Counted from the stretch's first letter, positions 17,366 through 26,057 are shown. The stretch is 36,510 nt of DNA from Betaproteobacteria bacterium (GCA_013298695.1 JAAFIS010000014.1:1-36510); one strand, 5' to 3'. The notes: a model not told the origin generated them from the sequence alone. Numbers and translations: made by a program.

Positions 17366-17962
17366 CTAGCCCGTCGTTTTCACCCGAATTGCATTCTTGG
17401 GTCGAAATGCTTTGCACACCGCTTCGTTGGTTTCGATGTAGGGCCCACCGATAAGATCGATGCAATAAGGCACAGCGGCAAAGATACCGTGCACGATCCC
17501 AGAACCATTCTCACCACGCAAACCCTCCAGCGTTTCCTTGATGCTCTTGGGTTGCCCCGGCAAATTGATGATGAGCGTGTTGCCGCGAATCACTGCAACT
17601 TGCCGCGATAGGATCGCAGTTGGCACAAAGTTCAAACTAATCTGGCGCATTTGCTCGCCAAATCCGGGCATTTCTTTGTGCGCAATCGCGAGAGTCGCCT
17701 CCGGGGTAACGTCGCGTCGCGCGGGGCCGGTGCCGCCCGTGGTGAGCACTAAATCGCAGCGTTCCACATCAACTAGTTCAACTAACGTTCGCTCGATCAA
17801 CGGTTTCTCATCGGCGATCAAACGCGTCACGTGCGTGATCGGATTTTGAACAGCGCTTGCGAGCCATTCCTGCAATGACGGAATGCCTTTGTCTTCATAC
17901 ACGCCGCTCGATGCGCGGTCAGAGACTGAAACGAGGCCGATTTTGATAGCGTCGTGATTCAT
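17366..17962 (-). CDS. mogA: Molybdopterin adenylyltransferase
   Basis: Adenylates molybdopterin before molybdenum insertion. The 198-aa protein shows IGLVSVSDRASSGVYEDKG at the N-terminus, LTTGGTGPARRDVTPEAT (73-90) and LIINLPGQPKSIKE near 150-163, the MoaB/MogA signatures, with the conserved Asp84. Its length and the SDRAS start favour MogA over MoaB. It starts 5 bases after the darP stop, so the two are one transcript. No other molybdenum cofactor gene is in the window. Confidence 0.93.
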   Translation of the reverse strand: MNHDAIKIGLVSVSDRASSGVYEDKGIPSLQEWLASAVQNPITHVTRLIADEKPLIERTLVELVDVERCDLVLTTGGTGPARRDVTPEATLAIAHKEMPGFGEQMRQISLNFVPTAILSRQVAVIRGNTLIINLPGQPKSIKETLEGLRGENGSGIVHGIFAAVPYCIDLIGGPYIETNEAVCKAFRPKNAIRVKTTG

Positions 17963-17967
17963 GAGTG

Positions 17968-18492
17968 CTAGCTTGCTGACGTCGGCAATTTCATCAAGCG
18001 CTGATGAATTTCGCGGAAGAGTTTTCGTGAGGAAGCGGGCGCTTGTCCGTTTGCTGCTTCCTTTCGCGCTTTTGTAATGAGTTCCGCGAGCGCCGCGCGA
18101 TCCGCGTCCGGTTGCGCAACCAAGTATTCGGCGAGCGCGCCGTCTTCAGCGAGCATCCGCTCACGCCAACGCTCCGCGGACTTGAAAATCGCTTTGTGCG
18201 CGCGCGTGCCCGATTCCCAGCGCTCAATCTGCGCGCGAATCGGTACCGGATCGACTTCGCGCATCCACTTGCCGATGTATTGCATTTGCCGACGCGTGGC
18301 TTCGTGTTTTCCCACGCGCTCTAACTCTTCGAGCGCGTCGCGCAATCCTTCGGGCAAATCGAGTTGTGCAAGTTGATCTTGAGTGAGCGTCGTGAGCAGT
18401 TCACCCAAATCCTGCAGATCAGTCATTTGCTTTTTGATCTGGGTTTTCGAAGGCGCGTTTTCGTCGCGGGGGAGATTTTTGGGTCTAGACAT
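17968..18492 (-). CDS. darP: Ribosome-associated protein DarP (YjgA, DUF615)
   Basis: A 174-aa helical protein that binds late 50S ribosomal precursors and aids large-subunit assembly. The family core is visible: SKTQIKKQMTDLQDLGELL (15-33), VGKHEATRRQMQYIGKWMRE (60-79) and KLFREIHQRLMK near the C-terminus. It is divergent from pmbA, as yjgA is in E. coli. The start codon is the ATG at 18492; the sequence from 61 bases upstream through ATGTCT is nearly identical to that at pmbA. Confidence 0.93.
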   Translation of the reverse strand: MSRPKNLPRDENAPSKTQIKKQMTDLQDLGELLTTLTQDQLAQLDLPEGLRDALEELERVGKHEATRRQMQYIGKWMREVDPVPIRAQIERWESGTRAHKAIFKSAERWRERMLAEDGALAEYLVAQPDADRAALAELITKARKEAANGQAPASSRKLFREIHQRLMKLPTSAS

Positions 18493-18949
18493 GGATCACT
18501 TCGTGAAGGACGAGGCGCTTTCAGCGCTAGGACGACGTGCTTCGCACTAGGACGTCGCGCTTTGCGCTTTGACGCAACGTGTGTGCGAGCCGTGTTCCGC
18601 GGTGTGACGGACGATTTTGCAAAGAGTGCATTCTCTACGATTTCCGATATCAGGTTCCGAAAAAGCAGAACATGAAAAGCAAAGTAAACTTTCGACTGCC
18701 TTGCGTCACAGGTCGAAGACCTTCGGCTTGTGTCTCAACGTATAAATTTTGGAACAAAAAAGTGTCGAATTTTCGTGTCAGGCTAGACGCGAAGCACAAC
18801 GGTAGCGAGCTACTGTAAGCATTCGCATCGACGCCTAGCGCGGAGAGTCGCAGCCTTGATGTTCCAAAATTTGTGCGTTGAGACACCGGTGCGAAGCACG
18901 CCGTCCTTGCGCTGAAAGCGCGTCGTCCATCACGAAGTAATCTATGTCT
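18487..18949. repeat. 61-bp inverted repeat forming the leaders of darP and pmbA
   Basis: Arm 18487-18547 (read in reverse) matches arm 18889-18949 at 55 of 61 positions. Each arm ends in ATGTCT, the first two codons of darP or pmbA. Read toward each gene, the arm is a string of small hairpins with 3-base loops: GTGC-GAA-GCAC, GCGCT-GAA-AGCGC and CAC-GAA-GTG, separated by NCGTCCT-type spacers. The darP side has one more unit, GCGC-AAA-GCGC (18557-18567). The last unit abuts the start codon and covers the expected ribosome site. The 341 bases between the arms contain a second inverted repeat; I see no gene in 18493-18943. Confidence 0.8.
18730..18886. mobile_element. 157-bp segment with 27-bp terminal inverted repeats (MITE-like)
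   Basis: GTGTCTCAACG plus TATAAATTTTGGAACA at 18730-18756 pairs with 18860-18886 at 25 of 27 positions. The interior of about 100 bases has no frame of note. No target-site duplication is clear at the borders. The segment lies wholly between the 61-bp leader arms. It could be a miniature transposable element or a large stem-loop. Confidence 0.5.
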
Positions 18950-20278
18950 CTTGCACTCTCCTCTAACGCCCTGCGCGACGTTGCGCTCGCTGCTATTGAT
19001 CACGCCAAGCGAAACGGCGCGACGCAGGCTGATGCCGAGGCAACGCAAGGCAGCGGCCTCAACGTTACCGTTCGTATGGGCGAACTTGAAACACTTGAAC
19101 ACAACGTCGATCAATCGGTCGGCGTAACCGTCTACGTTGACGGTCGCAAAGGCAATGCAAGCACCGGCGATTTATCGATCGCTGCGGTTAAAGCGACTGT
19201 TGAAAAGGCGCTCGCCATTGCCAAGTACACGAGCCCTGATCCGTTTGCCGGGTTGGCGGACGCGGAGCTCATGGCGACACAGTTTCCTGAGCTTGATCTC
19301 TACCACCCGTGGGATATCGACGCTGGCCAGGCGATCACGCTTGCCAAAACCTGCGAGGAAGCGGGCTTCGCGGTGGATCCGCGTATCGATAACTCCGAGG
19401 GCGCGTCGGTGAGCGCCAGTGAATCCGAATTCTTCTACGCGAATTCGCACGGTTTTGTTGGCGGCTATAAAGGCAGCGCGCATTACCTAGGCGCGTCGTT
19501 CGTTGCCAGCGACGGCGACGCGATGGAGCGCGATGATTGGTACACCTCGCATCGGCGTGCGAGCGCACTCGAAGACGCTGCAAGCGTAGGTCGTCGCGCC
19601 GGTGAGCGCAGCATTGCCCGCCTTCATGCACGCAAACTTCCCACGCAAACTGCGCCCGTTTTACTCGATCCGAGCATGGCGGCTGGGTTTATTGGGCACG
19701 GCATCTCGGCGCTGTTCGGCGGGTCGTTGTATCGGAAAACATCGTTCCTGCTCGATTCTCTGAACAAGCCTATTTTTTCGGAGTGCGTAAACATCGTGGA
19801 CGATCCGCACATTCGAGAGGCTTACGCCAGCTCGCCGTTTGACCAAGAAGGCGTGCGTTGTAGCAAGCGCGCAATCGTGGAAGCCGGCGTCGTACGTGGT
19901 TACTTTTTGTCCGCGTATTCAGCGCGCAAATTGAATATGCAATCCACCGGCAATGCAGGCGGCAATCACAACTTGATCATCGCGCCAACGACGCAAAGCG
20001 ATCTCAAAGCGCTTGCCAAACAAATGCACCGCGGCCTGTTGGTGACCGAACTGATGGGCCAAGGTGTCAATCCTGTGACCGGCGACTATTCACGCGGGGC
20101 TGCGGGTTTCTGGATTGAAAACGGCGAGATTGCTTTCCCGGTATCGGAGGTCACCATTGCGGGCAATTTGCTTGATTTGTACCGACGCATCGCAGCGATT
20201 GGAAGCGATGTAGATCGTCGCGGATCGAAGTGGATTGGCTCGGTGTTGATCGATCAAATGCAGATCGCTGGCAGTTGA
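18944..20278 (+). CDS. pmbA: Metalloprotease TldE/PmbA
   Basis: The 444-aa TldE subunit of the TldD/TldE heterodimer, which degrades unfolded peptides and matures modified peptides such as microcin B17. The PmbA-type features are ITLAKTCEEAGFAVD in the first third, LLDPSMAAGFIGHGISALFGGSLYRKTSFLL in pieces around 245-275, and NHNLIIAPT plus GDYSRGAAGFWIENGEIAFPVSEVTIAGN in the last quarter. The last stretch is the strongest identifier. No tldD is in the window. It is divergent from darP, a conserved arrangement. The ATG at 18944 lies at the end of the 61-bp leader repeat. Confidence 0.94.
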   Translation: MSLALSSNALRDVALAAIDHAKRNGATQADAEATQGSGLNVTVRMGELETLEHNVDQSVGVTVYVDGRKGNASTGDLSIAAVKATVEKALAIAKYTSPDPFAGLADAELMATQFPELDLYHPWDIDAGQAITLAKTCEEAGFAVDPRIDNSEGASVSASESEFFYANSHGFVGGYKGSAHYLGASFVASDGDAMERDDWYTSHRRASALEDAASVGRRAGERSIARLHARKLPTQTAPVLLDPSMAAGFIGHGISALFGGSLYRKTSFLLDSLNKPIFSECVNIVDDPHIREAYASSPFDQEGVRCSKRAIVEAGVVRGYFLSAYSARKLNMQSTGNAGGNHNLIIAPTTQSDLKALAKQMHRGLLVTELMGQGVNPVTGDYSRGAAGFWIENGEIAFPVSEVTIAGNLLDLYRRIAAIGSDVDRRGSKWIGSVLIDQMQIAGS

Positions 20279-20382
20279 TTGCGCGAATGTGAACTTGAGC
20301 TTCGCTGTGTGAGCGCTTTATGTGCTGCTCGCAATTTTAGTGCGCGCGCAGCGGCTTATCGTTGAGCGTCTTTTTTACTCTA

Positions 20383-20467
20383 GCCCCAGTTGCATTGGGC
20401 GTTGCGACCCTATTCTAATTTACCGCTATCGACGTTTTCGAAAGCGACAGCCCAATTGATGCGGCTT
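20383..20467. repeat. Paired-palindrome intergenic repeat, copy 4
   Basis: The left unit GCCCCAGTTGCATTGGGCG (20383-20401) and the right unit AGCCCAATTGATGCGGC (20449-20465) have centres 66 bp apart. As in other copies, the inward-facing arms are intact and the outward arms drift. It lies between pmbA and the TRAP genes on the same strand, 104 bases after the pmbA stop. Confidence 0.7.
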
Positions 20468-20538
20468 TTAGCGAGCGTAGATAGGAAAGCCCTAATAGCC
20501 GCACCGTTGACCCAGTTTCTAAAATTTCGGAAACGGCA

Positions 20539-20604
20539 TCCACATTGTGGAATTGAATTTCAACGACTGCTAACAGTCGGTTGTCAGCCGAAAAGCGTAC
20601 GCTT
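20539..20604. promoter_or_regulatory. Three perfect dyads upstream of the TRAP transporter genes
   Basis: TCCACATTGTGGA (20539-20551) is a perfect 13-bp palindrome. CGACTG (20564-20569) pairs with CAGTCG (20574-20579), and AAGCGTACGCTT (20593-20604) is a perfect 12-bp palindrome. They lie 61-126 bases before the dctQ start. One or more may be operators; I cannot match them to a named regulator. Apart from these and the paired repeat, the 386-bp gap 20279-20664 holds no gene that I can see. Confidence 0.4.
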
Positions 20605-20664
20605 CGCGCGATGAAAATCGCAGCGCGGCGGCCGCGAACCGTCACATAACCTGGGAGGGACTGG

Positions 20665-21267
20665 ATGAACGGATTACTTGGCGTATCGCGCCTCATAGAT
20701 AAGATGAGCTTGCTCGTGGGCAAATCCACGATGTGGCTCATCCTCGTTGTTACGCTCATTAGTGCGATCAATGCAATCGTTCGTAAGGCATTTGACTTGA
20801 GCTCAAACGCTTGGCTTGAATTGCAATGGTATTTGTTTGCTGCCGTTTTCTTGCTGGGCGCGGGCTACGTTTTCCTCAAGAACGCTCACGTTCGAATCGA
20901 CTTCATCTCGTCGAGGCTCACCGCCCGCTCGCGAAATTGGATTGACATCGTTGGCATCATTTTGTTTTTGATACCGCTGTGTTTGATCGTCATTCGCCTG
21001 TCTTGGCCCCTCTTCTACAACGCGCTTACTTCAGGCGAAATGTCGCAAAACGCGGGAGGGTTGATTCGTTGGCCGGCCTATATGCTGATCCCGCTCGGAT
21101 TTACGCTGCTACTTCTGCAGGCGCTCTCTGAGCTCATCAAGCGGTTTGCCTTCTTGCGCGGCCACATTGCCGATCCGCTCGAAAGTGCCACCGAGAAATC
21201 AGATGAAGAAAAATTGCTTGAAGAGCTCGCTGCGGCGGCTGAAAAAGCAGGTCGGGGAGCTAAGTAA
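20665..21267 (+). CDS. dctQ: TRAP transporter small membrane subunit (DctQ)
   Basis: The 200-aa DctQ-type subunit of a tripartite ATP-independent periplasmic transporter, with four hydrophobic helices at about residues 20-40, 50-72, 92-115 and 137-157, and a charged, Glu/Ala-rich cytoplasmic C-terminus. The motif LELQWYLFAAVFLLGAGYVF (50-69) is typical of the family. The start is an ATG preceded by GGGAGGGA. The stop overlaps the dctM start by one base (TAATG). The matching receptor is probably the TakP-like protein encoded at 26097-27185. Confidence 0.92.
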   Translation: MNGLLGVSRLIDKMSLLVGKSTMWLILVVTLISAINAIVRKAFDLSSNAWLELQWYLFAAVFLLGAGYVFLKNAHVRIDFISSRLTARSRNWIDIVGIILFLIPLCLIVIRLSWPLFYNALTSGEMSQNAGGLIRWPAYMLIPLGFTLLLLQALSELIKRFAFLRGHIADPLESATEKSDEEKLLEELAAAAEKAGRGAK

Positions 21268-23123
21268 TGGTTGAATTCATCACCACTAATTTTGTGCCAC
21301 TGCTGTTTGTGGCGCTTTTTGCGTTTTTGCTCACCGGTTTCCCGGTTGCGTTTGCGCTCGCCGCCGTAGGCCTGGTCTTCGGTTTCATCGGCATGGAAGC
21401 GGGCTTGTTTCAAGGCACGCTGTTCCAAGCGCTTCCGCTTCGAATAGCCGGGATCATGCAGAACGACACCCTGCTCGCGATTCCCTTCTTCACCTTCATG
21501 GGGATCATTCTTGAACGATCTGGCATGGCTGAAGATCTGCTGGAAACTGTAGGGCAAGTGTTCGGCCCGGTTCGCGGCGGGCTTGCGATCGCCGTGATTC
21601 TCGTCGGCGCGTTACTCGCTGCGACCACGGGCGTCGTGGCCGCAGCAGTGATCTCGATGGGATTGATTTCGCTGCCAATTATGCTGCGCTACGGATACAA
21701 CCGAACGATCGCCACTGGAACCATCACCGCATCAGGAACCTTGGCGCAAGCCATTCCACCTTCGCTCGTGTTGATTGTGCTGGCCGACCAACTTGGTCGC
21801 TCCGTTGGCGACATGTACGAAGGCGCATTGGTGCCCGGACTGCTGCTCGTTGGCTTGTATTTGCTGTTCGTTGCGGTCGTCGCGATTGTTCGCCCGGCTT
21901 GGGTTCCGGCGTTGCCGCTTGAGGCACGAATCTATCGTGAAGACAACGGCGCATCGGGGCACAAATCATTGTTCGCGTTGCTCGCGATTGCAGCCGTTGC
22001 AGGCTTCGCATGGTCGCGTGTTCATCAATCGATCATCAATCCTTTGGTGCAGCGTGAACTTCCAGCACCGGGCGATGAAGTGCTCATTTTGTCGATGACG
22101 GTTGCATCGTTCGTTGCACTTGGTCTCGCGCTGCTCAATCGAGTTCTGCGATTGAAGCTCGTGTCGAAATTGGCTGAACAAGTCACCTTTGTTTTGATTC
22201 CGCCACTGATCTTGATCTTTTTGGTCTTGGGAACGATTTTCCTGGGCATCGCAACACCCACCGAAGGCGGTGCGATGGGCGCACTGGGCGCGTTAATCAT
22301 GGCAGGCGGCAAGCGTCGGTTGAATTTCTCGTTGCTCAAACAAGCGCTCGACAATACGGCGAAGCTCGCGTGTTTTGTGCTCTTCATTCTGATCGGTTCG
22401 ACCGTATTCAGCTTCACCTTCAACGCGGCGGACGGGCATCTGTGGGTTGAGCACCTCTTCCAAAAAGTACCGGGCGGACAACTCGGTTTCTTGATCGTCG
22501 TAAACATCCTCGTGTTCATTTTGGGATGCTTCATCGACTTCTTCGAGATCGCGTTCATTGTGATTCCGTTGCTCGCACCGGTTGCCGACAAAATGGGAAT
22601 CGATCTGATTTGGTTTGGCGTGATCATCGCCATGAACCTGCAAACATCGTTTTTGACGCCGCCGTTTGGATTCGCTCTGTTCTACCTGCGCAGCGTCGCG
22701 GCAAAAACTGACTATAAAGACCGAATCACCGGAAAGCTAATACCCGCGGTCACCACAACACAAATCTACAAAGGCTCAATCGCCTTCATCATTCTGCAAT
22801 TGATTATGGTGGGCGTTGTCATGTGGAAGCCGGGGCTTGTGATCGACAACATCGACAACAAAGCGAAAAACGTCGATACGTCAAACATCAAACTCGAAGC
22901 CGAAGGTCAAGGCACGCAGAAGAGCGATGAAGATCTGATGAAGTTGTTCGATCAGAAGCGTGAGCAGCAAAACCAAGAAAACATCAAAAACGATCAACAG
23001 CCTGCAAGCTCAACGCCCAATGGCAATGGGCAGTCAGCGCCAAATACGCCTCAAACAACTAAAGACGAAGATCCGATGAAAGCGCTAGTCGATTCAATAA
23101 AGAAGGACGAGGCTAAGAAGTAA
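21267..23123 (+). CDS. dctM: TRAP transporter large membrane subunit (DctM) with long polar C-terminal tail
   Basis: The substrate-translocating DctM subunit, with sodium-coupled import of organic acids. At 618 aa it exceeds the common 425-450 aa. Family motifs are LLTGFPVAFALAAVGL near the N-terminus, GASGTLAQAIPPSL-type loop (TASGTLAQAIPPSLVLI, around 153-169) and IATPTEGGAMGALGA around 330-344. An insertion with a long loop lies near residues 205-290. After the last helix (about residue 520) comes a tail of about 93 residues rich in Gln, Asn, Asp and Lys (for example QKREQQNQENIKNDQQ), with no hydrophobic segment. A strong terminator follows. Confidence 0.92.
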   Translation: MVEFITTNFVPLLFVALFAFLLTGFPVAFALAAVGLVFGFIGMEAGLFQGTLFQALPLRIAGIMQNDTLLAIPFFTFMGIILERSGMAEDLLETVGQVFGPVRGGLAIAVILVGALLAATTGVVAAAVISMGLISLPIMLRYGYNRTIATGTITASGTLAQAIPPSLVLIVLADQLGRSVGDMYEGALVPGLLLVGLYLLFVAVVAIVRPAWVPALPLEARIYREDNGASGHKSLFALLAIAAVAGFAWSRVHQSIINPLVQRELPAPGDEVLILSMTVASFVALGLALLNRVLRLKLVSKLAEQVTFVLIPPLILIFLVLGTIFLGIATPTEGGAMGALGALIMAGGKRRLNFSLLKQALDNTAKLACFVLFILIGSTVFSFTFNAADGHLWVEHLFQKVPGGQLGFLIVVNILVFILGCFIDFFEIAFIVIPLLAPVADKMGIDLIWFGVIIAMNLQTSFLTPPFGFALFYLRSVAAKTDYKDRITGKLIPAVTTTQIYKGSIAFIILQLIMVGVVMWKPGLVIDNIDNKAKNVDTSNIKLEAEGQGTQKSDEDLMKLFDQKREQQNQENIKNDQQPASSTPNGNGQSAPNTPQTTKDEDPMKALVDSIKKDEAKK

Positions 23124-23147
23124 CTCTCGAAGTTCGCAATCGTGAAA

Positions 23148-23176
23148 AGGGGCGCAACTTGCGCCCCTTTTTTTTC
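23148..23176 (+). terminator. Rho-independent terminator after dctM
   Basis: GGGGCGC (23150-23156) and GCGCCCC (23162-23168) form a 7-bp GC stem with a 5-base loop, followed by eight T. It lies 26 bases after the dctM stop. The four A before the stem could make it act weakly for the opposite strand too, where the symporter gene ends at 23240. Confidence 0.92.
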
Positions 23177-23239
23177 ATTCACGGATGCGGTCAGTTCGAC
23201 GCCGCAAGCGCTTGTCCGCCTCGGGAGAGCGCTCAGAGA

Positions 23240-24151
23240 TTAAGCCGCCGCTACGGCACCTATCTTTGCGCCGTCTCGTGCCAAGGCTTCTCGCTTCGAA
23301 ATTCCGCGATACCAGAGCGTGATTGCAGTGCTCGTGAGCACAATGAACAACGAATACAGCACAGGAATCAGCAGCACCTCCTGTTGCATCGTGCCGCTGA
23401 AGGTGAGCGTAACAATCAACACTGCGAGTGGGCCGTTCTGGATTCCCGTTTCCAATGAAATGGTGCGAGCACGATTATTGTCTTGCTTGAGTAAACGCGC
23501 GAGCCAATAGCCGAGCAACATGCCGACCAATCCCAAGCCGATCGCGGCGAAGTAAACCGACCAAGGCGTAGTGAGCAATAGCTGATAGTTTCGGGGCACC
23601 CATGACACGATCAAGAACAAAATAACAAACACGCCGAGCATGCCGCCGACTAGCTCAACCACCGCGCCGATGTTCGCGTTCCATTTACGCAGCAACATGC
23701 CAAGAACCGTGGGGACCAACAAAATCACCAGCACTTGCGCAACGTTTGCCGCAGGAATTTTGAATTCTCCGGTAACGCCTGCCATGTTCGAGTACATCTC
23801 AATCAACGCGGGCACCGCAACGACTGCAACCAGTGTTGAAACGCTCGTCATCATGATCGACAGCGCGAGCACCCCTTTGCTGAAATAGGTAAAGATGTTG
23901 GAAGTAGTGCCGCCGGGCATACAACCCATCAAAATCAATCCGACCGCGAGCGCTGGCGGCAGCCCAAGGCTCACCGCAAGCGCGTAGCCCAGAAACGGCA
24001 TGATTCCGTATTGACAAAGTAGCCCCACCAGCACGCCTTTCGGTTTCTTGAAAGCAATAAGGAAATCGCGAAAGGTCAGCGAGGCGCCCATGCCAAACAT
24101 GATGACCATCATCATCACGCCAAGGAGTTTTGTTTCGGTTTCGGTCAACAT
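23240..24151 (-). CDS. Bile acid:sodium symporter family protein (BASS)
   Basis: A 303-aa, about nine- to ten-helix sodium-coupled transporter of the BASS family. Bacterial members carry diverse organic anions, including keto acids and pantoate. Family-typical motifs are GMGASLTFRDF (20-30), LMGCMPGGTTSNIFTYFSKG (73-92), where the first part holds the crossover motif, and SLETGIQNGPLAVLIV near residue 231. The start is an ATG preceded by an AAGGAGAG site. It lies 15 bases after the acyl-CoA synthetase stop, so the two genes form an operon, which suggests uptake of a carboxylate that is then activated to a CoA thioester. Confidence 0.88.
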   Translation of the reverse strand: MLTETETKLLGVMMMVIMFGMGASLTFRDFLIAFKKPKGVLVGLLCQYGIMPFLGYALAVSLGLPPALAVGLILMGCMPGGTTSNIFTYFSKGVLALSIMMTSVSTLVAVVAVPALIEMYSNMAGVTGEFKIPAANVAQVLVILLVPTVLGMLLRKWNANIGAVVELVGGMLGVFVILFLIVSWVPRNYQLLLTTPWSVYFAAIGLGLVGMLLGYWLARLLKQDNNRARTISLETGIQNGPLAVLIVTLTFSGTMQQEVLLIPVLYSLFIVLTSTAITLWYRGISKREALARDGAKIGAVAAA

Positions 24152-24166
24152 GTTTTTCTCTCCTTA

Positions 24167-25891
24167 TTATTTCGCAGCGACTTCTTTGCGTAGTTCCTTG
24201 CGCAATATTTTTCCAATGGGAGACTTCGGAAGTTCATCGCGGAAGATGATCTTCGTCGGCATTTTGTAGCCGGTCAATACGGTTTTGCAATGCTCCAGCA
24301 CCTCGGTTTCGGTGAGCGTTGCGTCGCGCTTCACAACAAAAGCTCGGACGGCTTCGCCAGTTTTGGCATCGACTACACCGATCACGGCAGCTTCCATCAC
24401 TTTATCGTGCGCAGTGATGGCCTCTTCCACTTCGTTGGGATACACGTTGAAGCCAGACACGATGATGAGATCCTTTTTACGATCAACGATGTGGAACATG
24501 TGCTCGTGGTCCATCACCGCTACATCACCGGTGTAGAGCCACCCGTCTTTAATTGTTTTCGCGGATTCGTCATGCTGATTCCAGTAGCCCTGCATCACCT
24601 GTGGACCTCGAACGATGAGCTCACCGCGCTCGCCCTGCGGGACGGGCTTGCCATCGTCGTCAACTAAACGCACGGCGGTGCCGGGCGCGGGGATACCGAT
24701 GCAATCGGTGCGCTGCGGGCCGGTGAACGGCTGGAAACACACGAGCGGCGACGATTCGGTTAAACCATAGCCTTCCGCCAATCGCGACCCCGTCGTCGCC
24801 TCCCAGCGCTTAACGACCGCACTATGCATTGCAGCGCCGCCACCGATCGCGGCTTTCAGATGTTTTGGTGGAAACGCAGTGAACCATTCCTCATTGAGCA
24901 GTGCGTTAAACAGCGTGTTCACGCCAGAGATCCATGTCACCGGATAGTTTTCAAATGCACGCTGCAAGTTTTGCACCGGACGTGGCGATGGAATGAGCAG
25001 ATTGCGTGCACCGACGCGGTAGAACGCGAGCAGGTTCGCCGTGAACGCGAAGATGTGATACACCGGCAAGGCCGTGAGCACGACCTCTCGGCCAAGCTCA
25101 ATCTTTGCCGCGCCCATTGCAAGGATTTGATCAATGTTTGCGAGCAGGTTGCCGTGAGTGAGCATCGCGCCTTTGGCAACGCCTGTGGTGCCACCGGTGT
25201 ATTGCAGCAAGGCGAGATCGGTGCGCTTGAGCCGCTTCCAAAACTCCTGAGGATCACGCTTCAATTTCGCCCGCGCCGCGCCGCCGGCCGCCACCGCTTC
25301 TTCAATTTGAGTGACTGACATCGAGTGCGCAGGGATAGCGCGATTCCAGTATCGCTGGATGCCTTGCACGATGTGGCGAACGACCGGCGGAAAAAAGCTT
25401 GCCACCGAGCAGGTGATGATGTGCTTGATTCCCGTTTCGGCACGAATGGTTTCGAGCTTATCGGTGAACATATCGACAATCACCACTGCTTCAACACCGG
25501 CGTCAGCAAACTGATGCTTCATTTCTGCGGCGGTGTAGAGCGGGTTAGTGTTGACCAGTACGCAACCCGCTTTTAAAATGCCGAAAACAGCGATTGGCAC
25601 GCTCAAACAGTTCGGCGCCTGTACTGCGACCCTCGCGCCGGCTTCAAGCTGAAGCGTCTCTCGTAAGTAAGTCGCAAAGTCGTCGCTGAGTTCATCGATT
25701 TGCGCAAAGCTTAAGTTGCCATACATGCCGTTGGGCATGACGCAGGTGAATGCGCGATTTTGTGCAAATTGTTTTGCCACTGCACTGATCAGCGCCGGCA
25801 GGCAAGCGTGCTCGGATTGTCCATCCTGAAACGATTGCACGCCATAGTGCATCGTCCAAGGAGCAAGGTCGTAAACAGATTCGGCTTTCAT
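24167..25891 (-). CDS. fadD: Long-chain acyl-CoA synthetase (AMP-forming)
   Basis: Activates carboxylic acids to CoA thioesters through an acyl-adenylate. The 574-aa ANL-superfamily enzyme shows the P-loop YTGGTTGVAKGA (231-242), GYGLTESSPLV, YTGDVAVMDHEHMFHIVDRKKD in two pieces around 455-480, the hinge region SGFNVYPNEVEEAI, and the C-terminal catalytic lysine in GKILRKELR. The length and GGTTGVAKGAMLTH favour FadD; medium-chain or aromatic acid ligases are possible. The start is the ATG at 25891 with a poor ribosome site. It is cotranscribed with the downstream BASS symporter and located between the two halves of the TRAP system. Confidence 0.9.
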   Translation of the reverse strand: MKAESVYDLAPWTMHYGVQSFQDGQSEHACLPALISAVAKQFAQNRAFTCVMPNGMYGNLSFAQIDELSDDFATYLRETLQLEAGARVAVQAPNCLSVPIAVFGILKAGCVLVNTNPLYTAAEMKHQFADAGVEAVVIVDMFTDKLETIRAETGIKHIITCSVASFFPPVVRHIVQGIQRYWNRAIPAHSMSVTQIEEAVAAGGAARAKLKRDPQEFWKRLKRTDLALLQYTGGTTGVAKGAMLTHGNLLANIDQILAMGAAKIELGREVVLTALPVYHIFAFTANLLAFYRVGARNLLIPSPRPVQNLQRAFENYPVTWISGVNTLFNALLNEEWFTAFPPKHLKAAIGGGAAMHSAVVKRWEATTGSRLAEGYGLTESSPLVCFQPFTGPQRTDCIGIPAPGTAVRLVDDDGKPVPQGERGELIVRGPQVMQGYWNQHDESAKTIKDGWLYTGDVAVMDHEHMFHIVDRKKDLIIVSGFNVYPNEVEEAITAHDKVMEAAVIGVVDAKTGEAVRAFVVKRDATLTETEVLEHCKTVLTGYKMPTKIIFRDELPKSPIGKILRKELRKEVAAK

Positions 25892-25910
25892 CGGTTTTGG
25901 CGCTTAAATT

Positions 25911-25926
25911 AGAGTCTCGTGACTCT
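25911..25926. promoter_or_regulatory. Perfect dyad just upstream of fadD
   Basis: AGAGTC (25911-25916) and GACTCT (25921-25926) are separated by TCGT, and one more pair extends the dyad outward. It lies about 20 bases upstream of the fadD start on the minus strand, so it is either an operator or a leader hairpin. Confidence 0.4.
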
Positions 25927-26023
25927 AGTAAAACCGAAACATCCAAACGCTAGGGGAACCCCGATGGCAAGGGAAAGCCCGAGCGTTTGCGCTCCAGTGA
26001 TACCGCACGAGAAAAACTTGAGT

Positions 26024-26057
26024 TGAAAAAAACCCGCAAGCTTTCGCGTTGCGGGTT
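26024..26057 (-). terminator. Rho-independent terminator of the TRAP receptor gene
   Basis: On the minus strand AACCCGCAA (26049-26057 region) pairs with TTGCGGGTT (26031-26039) across a 9-base loop, followed by about seven T (plus-strand A run 26026-26032). It lies 40 bases after the dctP stop and separates it from fadD. Confidence 0.92.

Noticed and set aside
18650-19114. A 154-codon minus-strand frame between darP and pmbA
   Set aside because: It translates the inverted repeats (giving recurring SARTACFA-like words) and runs antisense into pmbA; there is no ribosome site.
20390-20614. Small plus-strand frame before dctQ
   Set aside because: It starts inside the paired-palindrome repeat and crosses three dyads; no supporting signals.
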